From Halostella pelagica (GTDB lineage Archaea > Halobacteriota > Halobacteria > Halobacteriales > Natronoarchaeaceae), in assembly GCA_005954745.1 (NCBI GenBank), contig CP040678.1:806001-870000 (forward strand): a stretch of DNA of 64,000 nucleotides, read 5' to 3'. The translations under genes were made by a program, and so were the position numbers. The notes under the pieces were generated by a model. That model saw only the letters and a program-made list of their open reading frames with translations, was not told the origin of the DNA and made no database searches. This document shows, piece by piece, positions 26,165-35,395 of the stretch; the stretch's first letter is position 1, and every line of letters begins with the position of its first letter.

Positions 26165-29100
26165 TGTATGTGCTTTCGGCGGGCAGGGTGAATGAAAACG
26201 TCGATCCCTCCCCAACCGCTGAGTCGACCCATATCTCCCCGTCGTGGCGCTCGGCAATGCGCTCACAGAGCGCGAGCCCGATCCCCGTCCCCGAGTGGGT
26301 ATCCGACGCGTGGAGGCTCTGGAACACATCGAATACCCTGTCCGCGTCGTCCGGGTCGATGCCGATCCCCTCGTCGCTGACCGATATCACCCACTCAGAA
26401 CCGTTCCGTTCGGCCGAGACGTCTATTCGAGGGCGCTCCTCGCCGCTGTACTCGATGGCGTTGGAGAGTAGGTTCTGAAACACCTGACGCAACTGCCCCT
26501 CGTCACCCTCGACGCATGGAAGTGGGTCTGCCGTGATCTCGGCGCCGCTCTCCTCGATCCGCACTTTGAGATCCGAGCGGACATCGGCGAATATTTCCTC
26601 CAGTTCGACGGCCTCGAACTGGTTTCCTCGCATATCGACCCGAGAGTACTTGAGCAGTCCTTCGATCATGTCGCGCATTCGGTCGGCCCCGTCGACTGCG
26701 AAGTCGATAAACTCCTGACCGTCCTCGTCGAGTTCGTCGGCGTACCGTTTCTCGATCAACTGGAGGTAGCTCGACACCATTCGAAGAGGCTCCTGAAGGT
26801 CGTGGGAGGCCGCGTAGGCGAACTGTTCCAGGCGCTCGTTGGACGTTTCGAGTTCGTCGATCAGCTCTTCGAGTCGCTGCTCGCGCTCGACCTGTTCGGT
26901 AATGTCCTGTGCCGCCCCACGGAACGAAACGACGTCGCCGTCGACGGTCTCCGGTATCCCCTGAAGCCGAAGCCAACGCATCTCTCCACTGTCCGTACAG
27001 ACTCGGACATCTGCGTCGAAGGGGTCGCCGGAGGCGAGCGCGTCCTCGACGGCATCCTCGACGATCGGCTGGTCGTCCTCGTGGTACATGTCGATGGCCT
27101 CGTTCAGCGGTGGTTCCCCGTCGTCGGGCAGATCCAGAACTTCGAAGATGTGGTCGGTCCAGAACACGTCCTGCGTCTGCGGGTCGATCTCCCAGCCGCC
27201 GACGTCCGCGATACGTTCAGTCTTCTCGAGCAGGTCGAGTGTCCGTTCGAGTTCGGCTTCGCGTTCGACCTGCTCCGTGATGTCCTGGGTGAAACTTAGC
27301 CCGGCGAATATCTCGTCGTCGGCGTCGCGTAGCGGTGTCACCCACACCTGCCAATGTCGGCCCCCGAATTCGGTTCTCGCGCTATCGGTCGTGCCGTCCT
27401 CGACGGCGGCGCGGAACAGCGGTTCGAGATCCTCGACTGTGTCCGGCGGGAATATCTCCGTCATTCTTTCGCCTTCGAGCCGGTTCGAGCTTGGCAGGGT
27501 GTCACCGAGTACGGCCCCTGCAGTCAGCGTGTACCGGAGGTCCGGGTCGTACACCCCGACTGCACCGTTCGGGAAGTGCTCGGCGAGCGTCCGGTAGCGC
27601 CGCTCGCTTTCCTCTAACTGACGCTCGCGCTCCTTTCGCTCGGTGATGTCCTGACCAGTACCGACGATGCGGCTGATCTCGCTGTCCTCGTCGTACACTC
27701 TGGTTCCTTTGGCGTGGACCCAGCGGATTTCGCCGTCGGGGCGGACGATCCGGAACTCCCCGTCGAAATCATTCTCCGGGAGCGCCGTGAACTCCTCCCG
27801 AACGCGCTCGTGATCGTCGGGATGGACCACATCGAGAAACGACAGCGGCTCGTCGTACAGGCTCTTCCGATCGATCTCCCACACTTTCTCGAACGCGGGG
27901 TTGATGTAGATGAACTCCTCGGCGTCAGGCGTGGCCATCCAGACGACCTCCTCTAAGTTCTCCGCGAGTATCCGGAACTTCGCCTCGCTCTCGCGAAGTT
28001 CGTGTTCGGCCTCCCGTCGCTCGGTGATGTCCTGTACGACGAGCATTCCCGCGGAGACCTCGCCCTCGCTGTCCCTGACGGGGAGCGTGTTGGCGTGGAG
28101 ATACCGGCCCCCGTATTCGACTTCGAAGGTGTTCGTTTCGCCCTCGAGGGCGGCCAGGTAATACGGCTCGATATCGTCGAGCAGGCTGTCCGGATGAATG
28201 TCGTAGATGTGGCTTCCGACGCGGTTCTGCGGTGAGATGTCGAGCGCGTCTAGGAGTTGTCCACCGACAGCGGTGTAACGCAGGTCTCGGTCGAACAGTC
28301 CGACCGACCCGTTCGGGAAGTTCTCGACGAGCGTCCGGTACCGACGCTCTGACTCCTCTACCTTCCGTTGCTGTTCGATCCGTTCAGTGATGTCCCGAAC
28401 GACGCCGACGTGTCTCTCCTCGCCGTCGCCAACCTGAAGCGTCGAGAAGGTTCTCTCTGTGGGGACGGAGGTACCGTCCGCCGTCTGGATAACCGCTTTC
28501 ATCGTTCGGTCGGTCCCTTCTCCGTCCATCGTTGTCCGCATCTCTCGGGACTGTTCGATCGCGTCCTCGTCGACGAGCGAGGCGTGTTCGCCGACCAGTG
28601 TCTCGTGGTCGTAGCCGGTTAGGTCCGCGTACGCGTCGTTAACCATCGTGAACCGTCCGTCATCGTCTTTCACGTAGATCCCGTGGTCGATCGTTTCGAC
28701 GATCGTCTCGTATCTTGCCAGTTCGCGCTCGCGCTCCGTGCGCTCGGTGATGTCCTGAGACATCCCGAGTGCGGCGAGTATCTCGCCGTCGTCGTCCCGA
28801 ACCGGGACGAACTGGAACTGGAAGACCCGGTCACCGAGTTCGGTCTCGAACGTATTCGACTCTCCCTCTAGCGCGGTCTCGTACCGCGGAGCGAGGTCGT
28901 CGGCCAACTCCTCCGGGAGCGCCTCGTGGACCGACTGCCCCTCTATCTCGTCGATGGGTACCCCGGCCACGTCCAGCGGACTCCCGCCGACCGTCCGATA
29001 GCGGAGGTCCTCGCCGACGAGGGAGACGGCCCCGTTCGGGAAGTGCTCGGCGAGCGTCCGGTACCGGCGCTCGGATTCCTCGAGTTCGCGCTCGTGCTGT

Positions 29101-30311
29101 CTGCGTTCTGTGATGTCGCGGTCCGAGACGATCAGCGACACGACCTCGTCCTCGTCGTTCGTGACGGGTCTGAAGACGCCGTTGAGGACGTACTCCGTGC
29201 CGTCCGGCCGTGTGAGGTCGGCCTCGAAATCGACGTACTCGCCGCCTGCGGCGCGCTCGACCCACTGCTCGACGTCCGACTGTACTCCGTCGTCTTCTTG
29301 CCACCACGGCGTCTCCCAGAACGCCTCGCCGGTGACATCGTCGAGGTCGGCGTCGATGTACTCCATCGCCGTCTGGTTGATATCGAGCACCGTCCCGTCG
29401 GGTTCGAGCAAACCGGCGAGGATGTTCGGGTCCTCGAAGACGGCTTCGAACTGGCGCTCTTTCCGACGGAGTTCCCGCTGGTACTCCGTCTGTTCGGTGA
29501 TGTTGCGAACGACGCAGACGTATCGCCCATCGTCAAGTTCCGTCAGGGATAGATCCTGCGGAAACGAACTGCCGTCCTTGCAGAGTGCGGTCGCCTCGCC
29601 CCGCCAGCTACCCTCCTCGAACAGCGCCGGCAGAACCTCTGATTCGAAACGTTCGATCTCGTCGTCGTCGTAGCACAGTCGCCAGGATTCGCCAAGGAAC
29701 GTCTCGGGGTCGTCGTAGCCGTAAATATCGGCGTGGGCCTGGTTGGCGAACACGTACTCCTCGTTCTCGTCGAGGATCGCGACCCCGTCGACGGTGTTCT
29801 CTCTCGCCGCCGAGCGGGCCGCGAGTTCTCGCTCGCGCTCGCTCTCTGTCTCGCCCGTTCGGGACCGTTCGTCATGCTCGCTCTCCGTTTCGCCCGTTCG
29901 GAACCGTTCGTCATGCTCGCGAACGGTCCCGACGACGCCCTGTACGGTGTCGTCCGCTTCGAGCGGGTTCACCCGTACCTCACAGGGAACCAGTTGTCCC
30001 CCGGCAGTTCGAACGTCAAGTTCGTACCGTTCGCCTCGGTCGCCGGGATCGGTGCGGATCCGCTCTATCTCGCGTTCGAGGGCCGGACAGTCGTCGTGGA
30101 GTTCGGAGACGTGTTCGCCGAGGAGGTCCTCTCGCGCGTATCCGGTCATCTCGACCAGAACGTCGTTGACCGCGGCGAACTGACCGTCGGCATCGAGTTG
30201 ATAGACCCCGTCGCCGATCGCGTTCACGAGCGTTTGATAGCGTTCGCGGGCCTCTGTGTCGTCTATGTCGCCCCAGAACGCCGTTCCAGAGGCCTCAGCC
30301 CGTTTGCTCAT
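26157..30311 (-). CDS. Sensor histidine kinase with nine PAS domains
   Basis: This 1384-residue kinase has no predicted membrane segment and should be cytoplasmic. Nine PAS units precede the kinase: about 24-150, 160-285, 290-410, then three repeats of a two-PAS module at about 412-653, 654-902 and 903-1150. Each module opens with an RRYRTL...FPNG motif. HisKA holds the phospho-acceptor His at about 1170 (YAASHDLQEPLRMV), and HATPase at about 1262-1380 contains the N-box (QNLLSNAIEYSG). The downstream gene is its response regulator. A 39-bp tandem repeat encodes a 13-residue duplication between PAS1 and PAS2. The ATG at 30311 is preferred because upstream residues have no domain content. Confidence 0.9.
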   Translation of the reverse strand: MSKRAEASGTAFWGDIDDTEARERYQTLVNAIGDGVYQLDADGQFAAVNDVLVEMTGYAREDLLGEHVSELHDDCPALEREIERIRTDPGDRGERYELDVRTAGGQLVPCEVRVNPLEADDTVQGVVGTVREHDERFRTGETESEHDERSRTGETESERERELAARSAARENTVDGVAILDENEEYVFANQAHADIYGYDDPETFLGESWRLCYDDDEIERFESEVLPALFEEGSWRGEATALCKDGSSFPQDLSLTELDDGRYVCVVRNITEQTEYQRELRRKERQFEAVFEDPNILAGLLEPDGTVLDINQTAMEYIDADLDDVTGEAFWETPWWQEDDGVQSDVEQWVERAAGGEYVDFEADLTRPDGTEYVLNGVFRPVTNDEDEVVSLIVSDRDITERRQHERELEESERRYRTLAEHFPNGAVSLVGEDLRYRTVGGSPLDVAGVPIDEIEGQSVHEALPEELADDLAPRYETALEGESNTFETELGDRVFQFQFVPVRDDDGEILAALGMSQDITERTERERELARYETIVETIDHGIYVKDDDGRFTMVNDAYADLTGYDHETLVGEHASLVDEDAIEQSREMRTTMDGEGTDRTMKAVIQTADGTSVPTERTFSTLQVGDGEERHVGVVRDITERIEQQRKVEESERRYRTLVENFPNGSVGLFDRDLRYTAVGGQLLDALDISPQNRVGSHIYDIHPDSLLDDIEPYYLAALEGETNTFEVEYGGRYLHANTLPVRDSEGEVSAGMLVVQDITERREAEHELRESEAKFRILAENLEEVVWMATPDAEEFIYINPAFEKVWEIDRKSLYDEPLSFLDVVHPDDHERVREEFTALPENDFDGEFRIVRPDGEIRWVHAKGTRVYDEDSEISRIVGTGQDITERKERERQLEESERRYRTLAEHFPNGAVGVYDPDLRYTLTAGAVLGDTLPSSNRLEGERMTEIFPPDTVEDLEPLFRAAVEDGTTDSARTEFGGRHWQVWVTPLRDADDEIFAGLSFTQDITEQVEREAELERTLDLLEKTERIADVGGWEIDPQTQDVFWTDHIFEVLDLPDDGEPPLNEAIDMYHEDDQPIVEDAVEDALASGDPFDADVRVCTDSGEMRWLRLQGIPETVDGDVVSFRGAAQDITEQVEREQRLEELIDELETSNERLEQFAYAASHDLQEPLRMVSSYLQLIEKRYADELDEDGQEFIDFAVDGADRMRDMIEGLLKYSRVDMRGNQFEAVELEEIFADVRSDLKVRIEESGAEITADPLPCVEGDEGQLRQVFQNLLSNAIEYSGEERPRIDVSAERNGSEWVISVSDEGIGIDPDDADRVFDVFQSLHASDTHSGTGIGLALCERIAERHDGEIWVDSAVGEGSTFSFTLPAESTYSE
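29842..29919. repeat. 39-bp tandem duplication inside the kinase gene
   Basis: Two copies (29842-29880 and 29881-29919) match at 36 of 39 positions. In the protein they give back-to-back 13-residue EHDERFRTGETES-type units, in frame, in a hydrophilic linker between PAS1 and PAS2. This is probably a recent slippage-type duplication. Confidence 0.85.
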
Positions 30312-30506
30312 ATGGACGGTAAAACACTTCGAGATGGATAAGGTTCCTGTCCGGTAATCGTACCACGGAGACGCGAGTATTTCTCGACGGAACCCGCTCC
30401 GGGCTTCGGACACTACTCCTCGATCCGGCGGACGACGGCGATATCTGTGTACCCCGGCCGCGGCCGACACGGAAAGCGTATTGTGTTCCCGGGCGTCGCC
30501 GTGCGT

Positions 30507-31061
30507 ATGCCTGGAGCACGCGTTACGAGCGGTGAGCGGGTCACGCTCCGGACGATCGAACGAGAGGACATTCCGTTCCACCAGCGGGCCTTCGCGAACC
30601 CCGAGATCCGGTATCCGACCGGCAACCCGGTCAGGAACCGGGAGCAGACCGAAGTATCGGACCAAGACGACGGTAGCGACAGCTTCCTCGTCTGTCTCGA
30701 CGCGGACGATGCCGGCCCCGGACAGCCGGACGAGGACGACGTGCAACGGATCGGCGCAGTGTACGTCGGAGACGTCGATTACCGGCGTCCGGAACTGGGC
30801 TACTGGCTCGCTCCGGAAGCCCACGGCGAGGGCTACGGCGCGGAGGCAGTCTCGCTCGCGATCGACTACGTCTTCCGGACGTACGACCACCCCGCCGTGG
30901 GTGCGGGGGCGTACGACTTCAACGACGCGTCCCGCGGCCTGCTGGAGTCACTCGGGTTCACTGAGGAAGGCCGCATCCGCAAGGACCGGTTCGTCGACGG
31001 GGAATACGTCGACCTGGTACAGTACGGGCTGCTCCGTCAGGAGTGGCGTGAACGGGAATAA
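30507..31061 (+). CDS. GNAT family N-acetyltransferase
   Basis: This 184-residue protein has a GNAT fold: RVTLRTIEREDIPF start, the GYWLAPEAHGEGYGAEAVSLAIDYVF stretch (about 96-125) with the acetyl-CoA pyrophosphate loop pattern (H-G-x-G-Y-G), and a C-terminal SLGFTEEGRIRKDRFVDGEYVDLVQYGLL. It resembles ribosomal-protein alanine or small-molecule (RimJ-like) acetyltransferases. The substrate is unknown. I chose the ATG at 30507; the open frame reaches further upstream but that part is basic and unlike the family. Confidence 0.85.
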   Translation: MPGARVTSGERVTLRTIEREDIPFHQRAFANPEIRYPTGNPVRNREQTEVSDQDDGSDSFLVCLDADDAGPGQPDEDDVQRIGAVYVGDVDYRRPELGYWLAPEAHGEGYGAEAVSLAIDYVFRTYDHPAVGAGAYDFNDASRGLLESLGFTEEGRIRKDRFVDGEYVDLVQYGLLRQEWRERE

Positions 31062-31084
31062 CGGACTCGTATCGGCCGAGACTG

Positions 31085-31984
31085 CTACAGTTCGGCTCCG
31101 CAGTTCATACAGAACGACACCGACTCCTTGTTTCGGTGCCCGCAGTCGCCGCAGGCGACACCGTCCGCTGCCGCGTCGCCGTCGTCGAACGCGTTCGTCG
31201 CGTCGCCGGTGTCGCCGGCGCTGGTCGCGGTTTCGTCGTCCGCTGTCGCCGCGCCAGCATCGCCGGCAGCGCCGTTGTCCGCCGAACCGGCTTCGGCGTC
31301 CGCACCGGCATCTGCCGACGCCGTCCCGGTTCGAACTGTCTCGTCGTCTCCGTGGGCGGCCGGCGTCCCCGTTCGCGTTCCGGTGGTCGGCGACCCCCCG
31401 TCGGGTTCGTCGGCGACGTTCGACTCGTCCATCTCCTCGTTTACACCGGCGGATGGTCCGGTCGTTTCACCCACGGTAGTTCCCGGACCGGACGACCCGC
31501 TCACAGTAGCTCCCGTTCCGGTCGTCTCGCTCACAGTAACCCCCGGCCTGGACGACCCGCTCACACCGGCGTCCGGTCCGGTCGGACCGGACGGATCGCG
31601 CCGGCCGTTCGGTTCCGCAGCGGCGGTGTCGCCGTGAACTCCGTCGTCGACGGCGGCCCGGATCTCCTCTCGGATCACCGTCTGGTCGACGACGCTCGTC
31701 TCCTCGTCGATGACGCTTGACATCGTCCAGTAGAACGCGGCGGACTTGCCGATCTGCCAGACGAGAACGCCGACGACCGCCGAGACGGCGGCGAGCGGTA
31801 CGTTGGCCGCCGCCCGAGCCTCGTCGACCGCCCCCGTGTTCCCCAACTCGTTGAAGAGGATATCGAGGGACTCACCGAGGCCTGCCGATATCCCGGCGAT
31901 GGCGATCGCCATACCGACGACGAACGACCCCGACGCGAGGAGGCGGTAGTACGCCGCCCATCTCACTGCCACTTTCGTATCCAT
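31085..31984 (-). CDS. Zinc-ribbon membrane protein with low-complexity linker
   Basis: This 299-residue protein has two hydrophobic helices (about 12-35 and 60-85), a long Gly/Ser/Thr/Ala-rich disordered linker (about 115-265) built from degenerate repeats of the type TGPDAGVSGSS and PGVTVSETTG, and a C-terminal zinc ribbon with four Cys (CGDCGHRNKESVSFCMNCG). Such layouts often belong to membrane proteins that place a zinc ribbon in the cytoplasm. I do not recognise a function. The repeat-rich middle is coded by imperfect 30-odd-base repeats between about 31450 and 31600 and is likely to vary between strains. Confidence 0.75.
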   Translation of the reverse strand: MDTKVAVRWAAYYRLLASGSFVVGMAIAIAGISAGLGESLDILFNELGNTGAVDEARAAANVPLAAVSAVVGVLVWQIGKSAAFYWTMSSVIDEETSVVDQTVIREEIRAAVDDGVHGDTAAAEPNGRRDPSGPTGPDAGVSGSSRPGVTVSETTGTGATVSGSSGPGTTVGETTGPSAGVNEEMDESNVADEPDGGSPTTGTRTGTPAAHGDDETVRTGTASADAGADAEAGSADNGAAGDAGAATADDETATSAGDTGDATNAFDDGDAAADGVACGDCGHRNKESVSFCMNCGAEL

Positions 31985-32089
31985 ATCACATATGACAGTA
32001 CTCGTCCGTTAAAACGTCTTTGTCGGGATAGATACTGCCGGGAGACACGGTAGACCGGACGACAACGCGGATCCGCGGTGCGGAAGACG

Positions 32090-32105
32090 TACTCGATACT
32101 GAGTA
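32090..32105 (+). promoter_or_regulatory. Candidate TrmB operator 1 upstream of ppsA
   Basis: The sequence is TACT-CGATACT-GAGTA, an exact match to TACT-N7-GAGTA, the motif reported for the sugar-responsive regulator TrmB of Halobacterium. It lies about 115 nt before the ppsA start. Confidence 0.65.
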
Positions 32106-32127
32106 GGAACTCTGACATCGAAGAACG

Positions 32128-32143
32128 TACTCGCTTTCGAGTT
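32128..32143 (+). promoter_or_regulatory. Candidate TrmB operator 2 upstream of ppsA
   Basis: The sequence TACT-CGCTTTC-GAGTT differs from TACT-N7-GAGTA only at the last base. It lies about 25 nt upstream of the likely TATA region (AAAGTACTTTAC, 32166-32177). For TrmB a position upstream of the TATA box goes with activation, which suits a gluconeogenic gene. Confidence 0.6.
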
Positions 32144-32165
32144 GGAACTATTCCCCACCGTTCGC

Positions 32166-32177
32166 AAAGTACTTTAC
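32166..32177 (+). promoter_or_regulatory. TATA region of ppsA
   Basis: AAAGTACTTT is a perfect 10-bp palindrome, continuing to TAC, 28-39 nt before the ppsA start codon. It fits a TATA box for a leaderless mRNA. Confidence 0.45.
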
Positions 32178-32204
32178 TGGCGTCGTGGTGTTTTCGGACA
32201 CAGT

Positions 32205-34544
32205 ATGCCAGTATTGTCACTGGAGGAGACCGGGGCCGAAGACATCGACGCCGTTGGCGGGAAGGGAGCCTCACTCGGCGAACTTACGGGTGCCGGGCTG
32301 CCGGTGCCGCCCGGATTCGTCGTCACTGCTGGAACTTACAGGACGTTCATCGAGGAGGCAGGTATCGACGAAGAACTGTTCGAGGTGGTCGACGTCGACG
32401 TGGAGGATTCCGCCGCACTGTCCGAGGCCGCGGACCGCGCACAGGAACTGATCCTTGGCGCGGAGTTCCCCGAGTTCCTCCGGAAGGAGGTACTCGGCGC
32501 GTACGCGGATCTGGGTGACGGGAACGCGTTCGTCGCGGTGCGCTCCTCGGCCACCGCGGAGGACCTTCCGGACGCGAGTTTCGCGGGCCAACAGGAGACG
32601 TACCTCAACATCACCGCGGAGGACCTGCTCGACCGCGTGCGCGAGTGCTGGGCGTCGCTTTTCACCCAGCGTGCGATCTACTATCGGCAGAACCAGGGGT
32701 TCGACCACAGCGCCGTCAACATCGCCGTGGTCATCCAGCAGATGGTCGACGCCGAGAAAAGCGGGGTCATGTTCACCAGCCACCCGTCGACGGGCGACCC
32801 TCGAATGATCATCGAGTCCGCGTGGGGTCTGGGTGAGGCGGTCGTCTCCGGGTCGGTGTCGCCGGATAACTACGTCATCGACCGCGAGAGCGGGAGCACC
32901 GAGGAGATCACCGTCGCGGAGAAGAAAGTGATGCACGTCCGGGACGAGGAGACCGGCGAAACGGTCGAGCGGCCCGTCCCCGACGAGAAACGCGAACAGC
33001 GCGTCCTCTCGGACGAGGAACTCGACAGCCTCCGGCAGATGGGCGAACGAGTCGAGGACCACTACGGCACGCCGCAGGACGTCGAGTGGGCCATTTACGA
33101 GGGTGACGTGTACATGCTCCAGTCGCGGCCGATAACGACTATCGACGACGGCGACATCGGCGAGGCCGAGGAGTCCCGTATCGACGGCGACATCGGGACC
33201 GACGCCAAGGCCGAGGCGTCCACGGACGGGAGCGGGGCCGTCAAAAGCGCGAGTAACGGGTCCGACGCTCGCGACGACGTACTCGTCAGCGGTCTCGGGT
33301 CCAGTCCCGGCGCGGCGAGCGGTGCGGTGCGTATCGTCGGTAAACTGGACGAACTCGACAAGGTGGGCGACGGCGACATCATCGTCACCGAGATGACGAC
33401 GCCCGACATGGTGCCGGCGATGAAGCGGGCGTCCGGCATCGTCACGGACGAGGGCGGGATGACCAGCCACGCCGCCATCGTTTCACGGGAACTCGGCGTC
33501 CCCGCCGTCGTGGGTGCCAGCAACGCGACGACGGTGCTTTCCGACGGCCAGTTCGTCACGCTGGACGGCGACAAAGGGGCCGTCAGGGAGGGCCACGAGC
33601 AGCAGGAAAAACAGCGGGAACCGATCGAGGACGCACGCCCGGAGACGCCGGTGAAGCCGATGACCGCGACGGAGGTCAAGGTAAACGTCTCCATCCCCGA
33701 GGCGGCCGAACGCGCGGCGGCCACCGGCGCGGACGGCGTCGGCCTGCTTCGGATCGAGCACATGATCCTCTCGCTCGGACAGACGCCCACCAAATACATC
33801 GAGGAAAACAGCGAGCGCGCCTACGTCGACGAGATAGTCGACGGCGTCCAGCGCGTAGCCGAGGAGTTCTACCCGCGCCCGGTCCGGACCCGGTCGCTCG
33901 ACGCGCCGACCGACGAGTTCCGCGAACTCGAAGGCGGCGAGGACGAACCAGAGGAACACAACCCGATGCTCGGCTACCGCGGTATCCGCCGCAGCCTCGA
34001 TACGCCGGAACTGTTCAAACTCGAACTCGAAGCGTTCCGGCGACTGTACGAGATGGGGTACGACAACATCGAGATGATGTTCCCGCTGGTCAACGACGCT
34101 GAGGACGTGCTCCGGACGAAGAAGCTCATGGAAGACGTCGGGATCGACCCCGAGAAACGAACGTGGGGCGTGATGATCGAGACGCCCGCGTCGGCGCTCG
34201 GCGTCGAGAAGATGGCCGAAGCGGGCATCGACTTCGCTAGCTTCGGCACGAACGATCTCACGCAGTACACCCTCGCGGTCGACCGTAACAATGGGAACGT
34301 CGCGGACCGCTTCGACGAACTTCACCCCGCCGTTCTCAACCTCATCGGAACGACTATCGAGACCTGCAGGGAGTACGATGTCGATACGAGCATCTGCGGA
34401 CAGGCCGGATCCAAGCCGAAGATGGTGCAGTTCCTCGTCAACGAGGGCGTCAGTTCCATCTCGGCGAACATCGACGCGGTTCGCGACGTGCAACACGAGG
34501 TCAAACGCGTCGAGCAGAAACTGATGCTGGAATCGGTCAGATAG
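32205..34544 (+). CDS. ppsA: Phosphoenolpyruvate synthase
   Basis: This 779-residue enzyme converts pyruvate and ATP to PEP, AMP and phosphate for gluconeogenesis. Domains: N-terminal pyruvate phosphate dikinase ATP-grasp (about 1-330; GGKGASLGELTGAGLPVPPGF, ADDLPDASFAGQ-type AEDLPDASFAGQQETYLN), mobile domain with phospho-His at about 422 (EGGMTSHAAIVSRELGVPAVVG), and C-terminal PEP barrel (about 470-775) with the catalytic Cys at about 731 (SICGQAGSKP). Length and motifs are normal. The ATG at 32205 follows two candidate TrmB sites, so expression is probably raised when sugar is scarce. Pyruvate kinase (42.6 kb) runs the opposing step. Confidence 0.97.
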   Translation: MPVLSLEETGAEDIDAVGGKGASLGELTGAGLPVPPGFVVTAGTYRTFIEEAGIDEELFEVVDVDVEDSAALSEAADRAQELILGAEFPEFLRKEVLGAYADLGDGNAFVAVRSSATAEDLPDASFAGQQETYLNITAEDLLDRVRECWASLFTQRAIYYRQNQGFDHSAVNIAVVIQQMVDAEKSGVMFTSHPSTGDPRMIIESAWGLGEAVVSGSVSPDNYVIDRESGSTEEITVAEKKVMHVRDEETGETVERPVPDEKREQRVLSDEELDSLRQMGERVEDHYGTPQDVEWAIYEGDVYMLQSRPITTIDDGDIGEAEESRIDGDIGTDAKAEASTDGSGAVKSASNGSDARDDVLVSGLGSSPGAASGAVRIVGKLDELDKVGDGDIIVTEMTTPDMVPAMKRASGIVTDEGGMTSHAAIVSRELGVPAVVGASNATTVLSDGQFVTLDGDKGAVREGHEQQEKQREPIEDARPETPVKPMTATEVKVNVSIPEAAERAAATGADGVGLLRIEHMILSLGQTPTKYIEENSERAYVDEIVDGVQRVAEEFYPRPVRTRSLDAPTDEFRELEGGEDEPEEHNPMLGYRGIRRSLDTPELFKLELEAFRRLYEMGYDNIEMMFPLVNDAEDVLRTKKLMEDVGIDPEKRTWGVMIETPASALGVEKMAEAGIDFASFGTNDLTQYTLAVDRNNGNVADRFDELHPAVLNLIGTTIETCREYDVDTSICGQAGSKPKMVQFLVNEGVSSISANIDAVRDVQHEVKRVEQKLMLESVR

Positions 34545-34611
34545 CGCCGGACGGAGAGCCGTCCCGTTCGGAGCCAGTTCTTTTTGTCTCTCGGCGCGCG
34601 AGAAACGTGTA

Positions 34612-35370
34612 ATGGAGAGATCGTGGGCTATCGTTTTCGTGGTCGCGCTGGTCGCTCTCGCGGGTTGCGGCGGTATCTTCGGCGACGGACCATGGCCCGA
34701 CGATGCGTCGGCGCACCCGCCGGGCGTGTCGCCGTCTGGTCTCGAAGACCCGAGTTCGCTGTCGTCGGCGCACAACGAAAGCCTGGTCGACGAGTCGTAC
34801 GAACTCACCGTACACCAGGAGGTGACGTTCATCCGGGACAACCGGAACGTTACGACCGGCTCCGAACGCGTTGTTACGATGGCTGACGACGGCGAGTTTC
34901 TCGTCGAAGCGAGAACGCACGGTTCCGAGACGGTGAACGAGACGGTCTGGGCGAACGGGTCGACGGCGTACGTCCGTACCGAACAGGACGACGAGGTCCA
35001 GTACGACCGCCGGGACGCGTCGCGGTTCCGGTCACAGCTCTCCGGCTACAGCCTGCTCTACGAATACCTCGCCGCGGGCGAGTTCGATGTCACGTCCGTC
35101 GACCGACGCGACGGCCGGACGTTCGTTACACTGCAGGCAAACGAGTTCTCGGGGGGAGGGATCGGCACTAACTTCCAGACCGTCCAGACCTACGAGGCGA
35201 GGGCGGTCGTCGACGAGAGGGGGCAGATCCACGAACTGACAGTCCACATCGAGGGGTCCCAGAGCGGGACGCCCGTGGTGCTTGACATCTCGCTCCAACT
35301 CGACACCGACGGCTCAGCCGACGTATCGCGACCGGACTGGGTCGACGAGGCGCGAGAACGCAATCACTAA
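34612..35370 (+). CDS. Haloarchaeal lipoprotein of unknown function
   Basis: This 252-residue protein has an N-terminal hydrophobic helix with lipobox VALAGC (Cys about 19), then a Pro/Ser/Asp-rich linker, then a beta-rich domain (about 60-240) with repeated [13 protein letters not shown]- and [16 protein letters not shown]-type strands. It looks like one of the haloarchaeal secreted lipoproteins with a LolA-like or outer-surface beta fold. I do not know its ligand. It is on the same strand between ppsA and mfnA, but the gaps suggest independent transcription. Confidence 0.8.
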   Translation: MERSWAIVFVVALVALAGCGGIFGDGPWPDDASAHPPGVSPSGLEDPSSLSSAHNESLVDESYELTVHQEVTFIRDNRNVTTGSERVVTMADDGEFLVEARTHGSETVNETVWANGSTAYVRTEQDDEVQYDRRDASRFRSQLSGYSLLYEYLAAGEFDVTSVDRRDGRTFVTLQANEFSGGGIGTNFQTVQTYEARAVVDERGQIHELTVHIEGSQSGTPVVLDISLQLDTDGSADVSRPDWVDEARERNH

Positions 35371-35395
35371 ACGGCCGTCGCGGGTATCGGTACCC

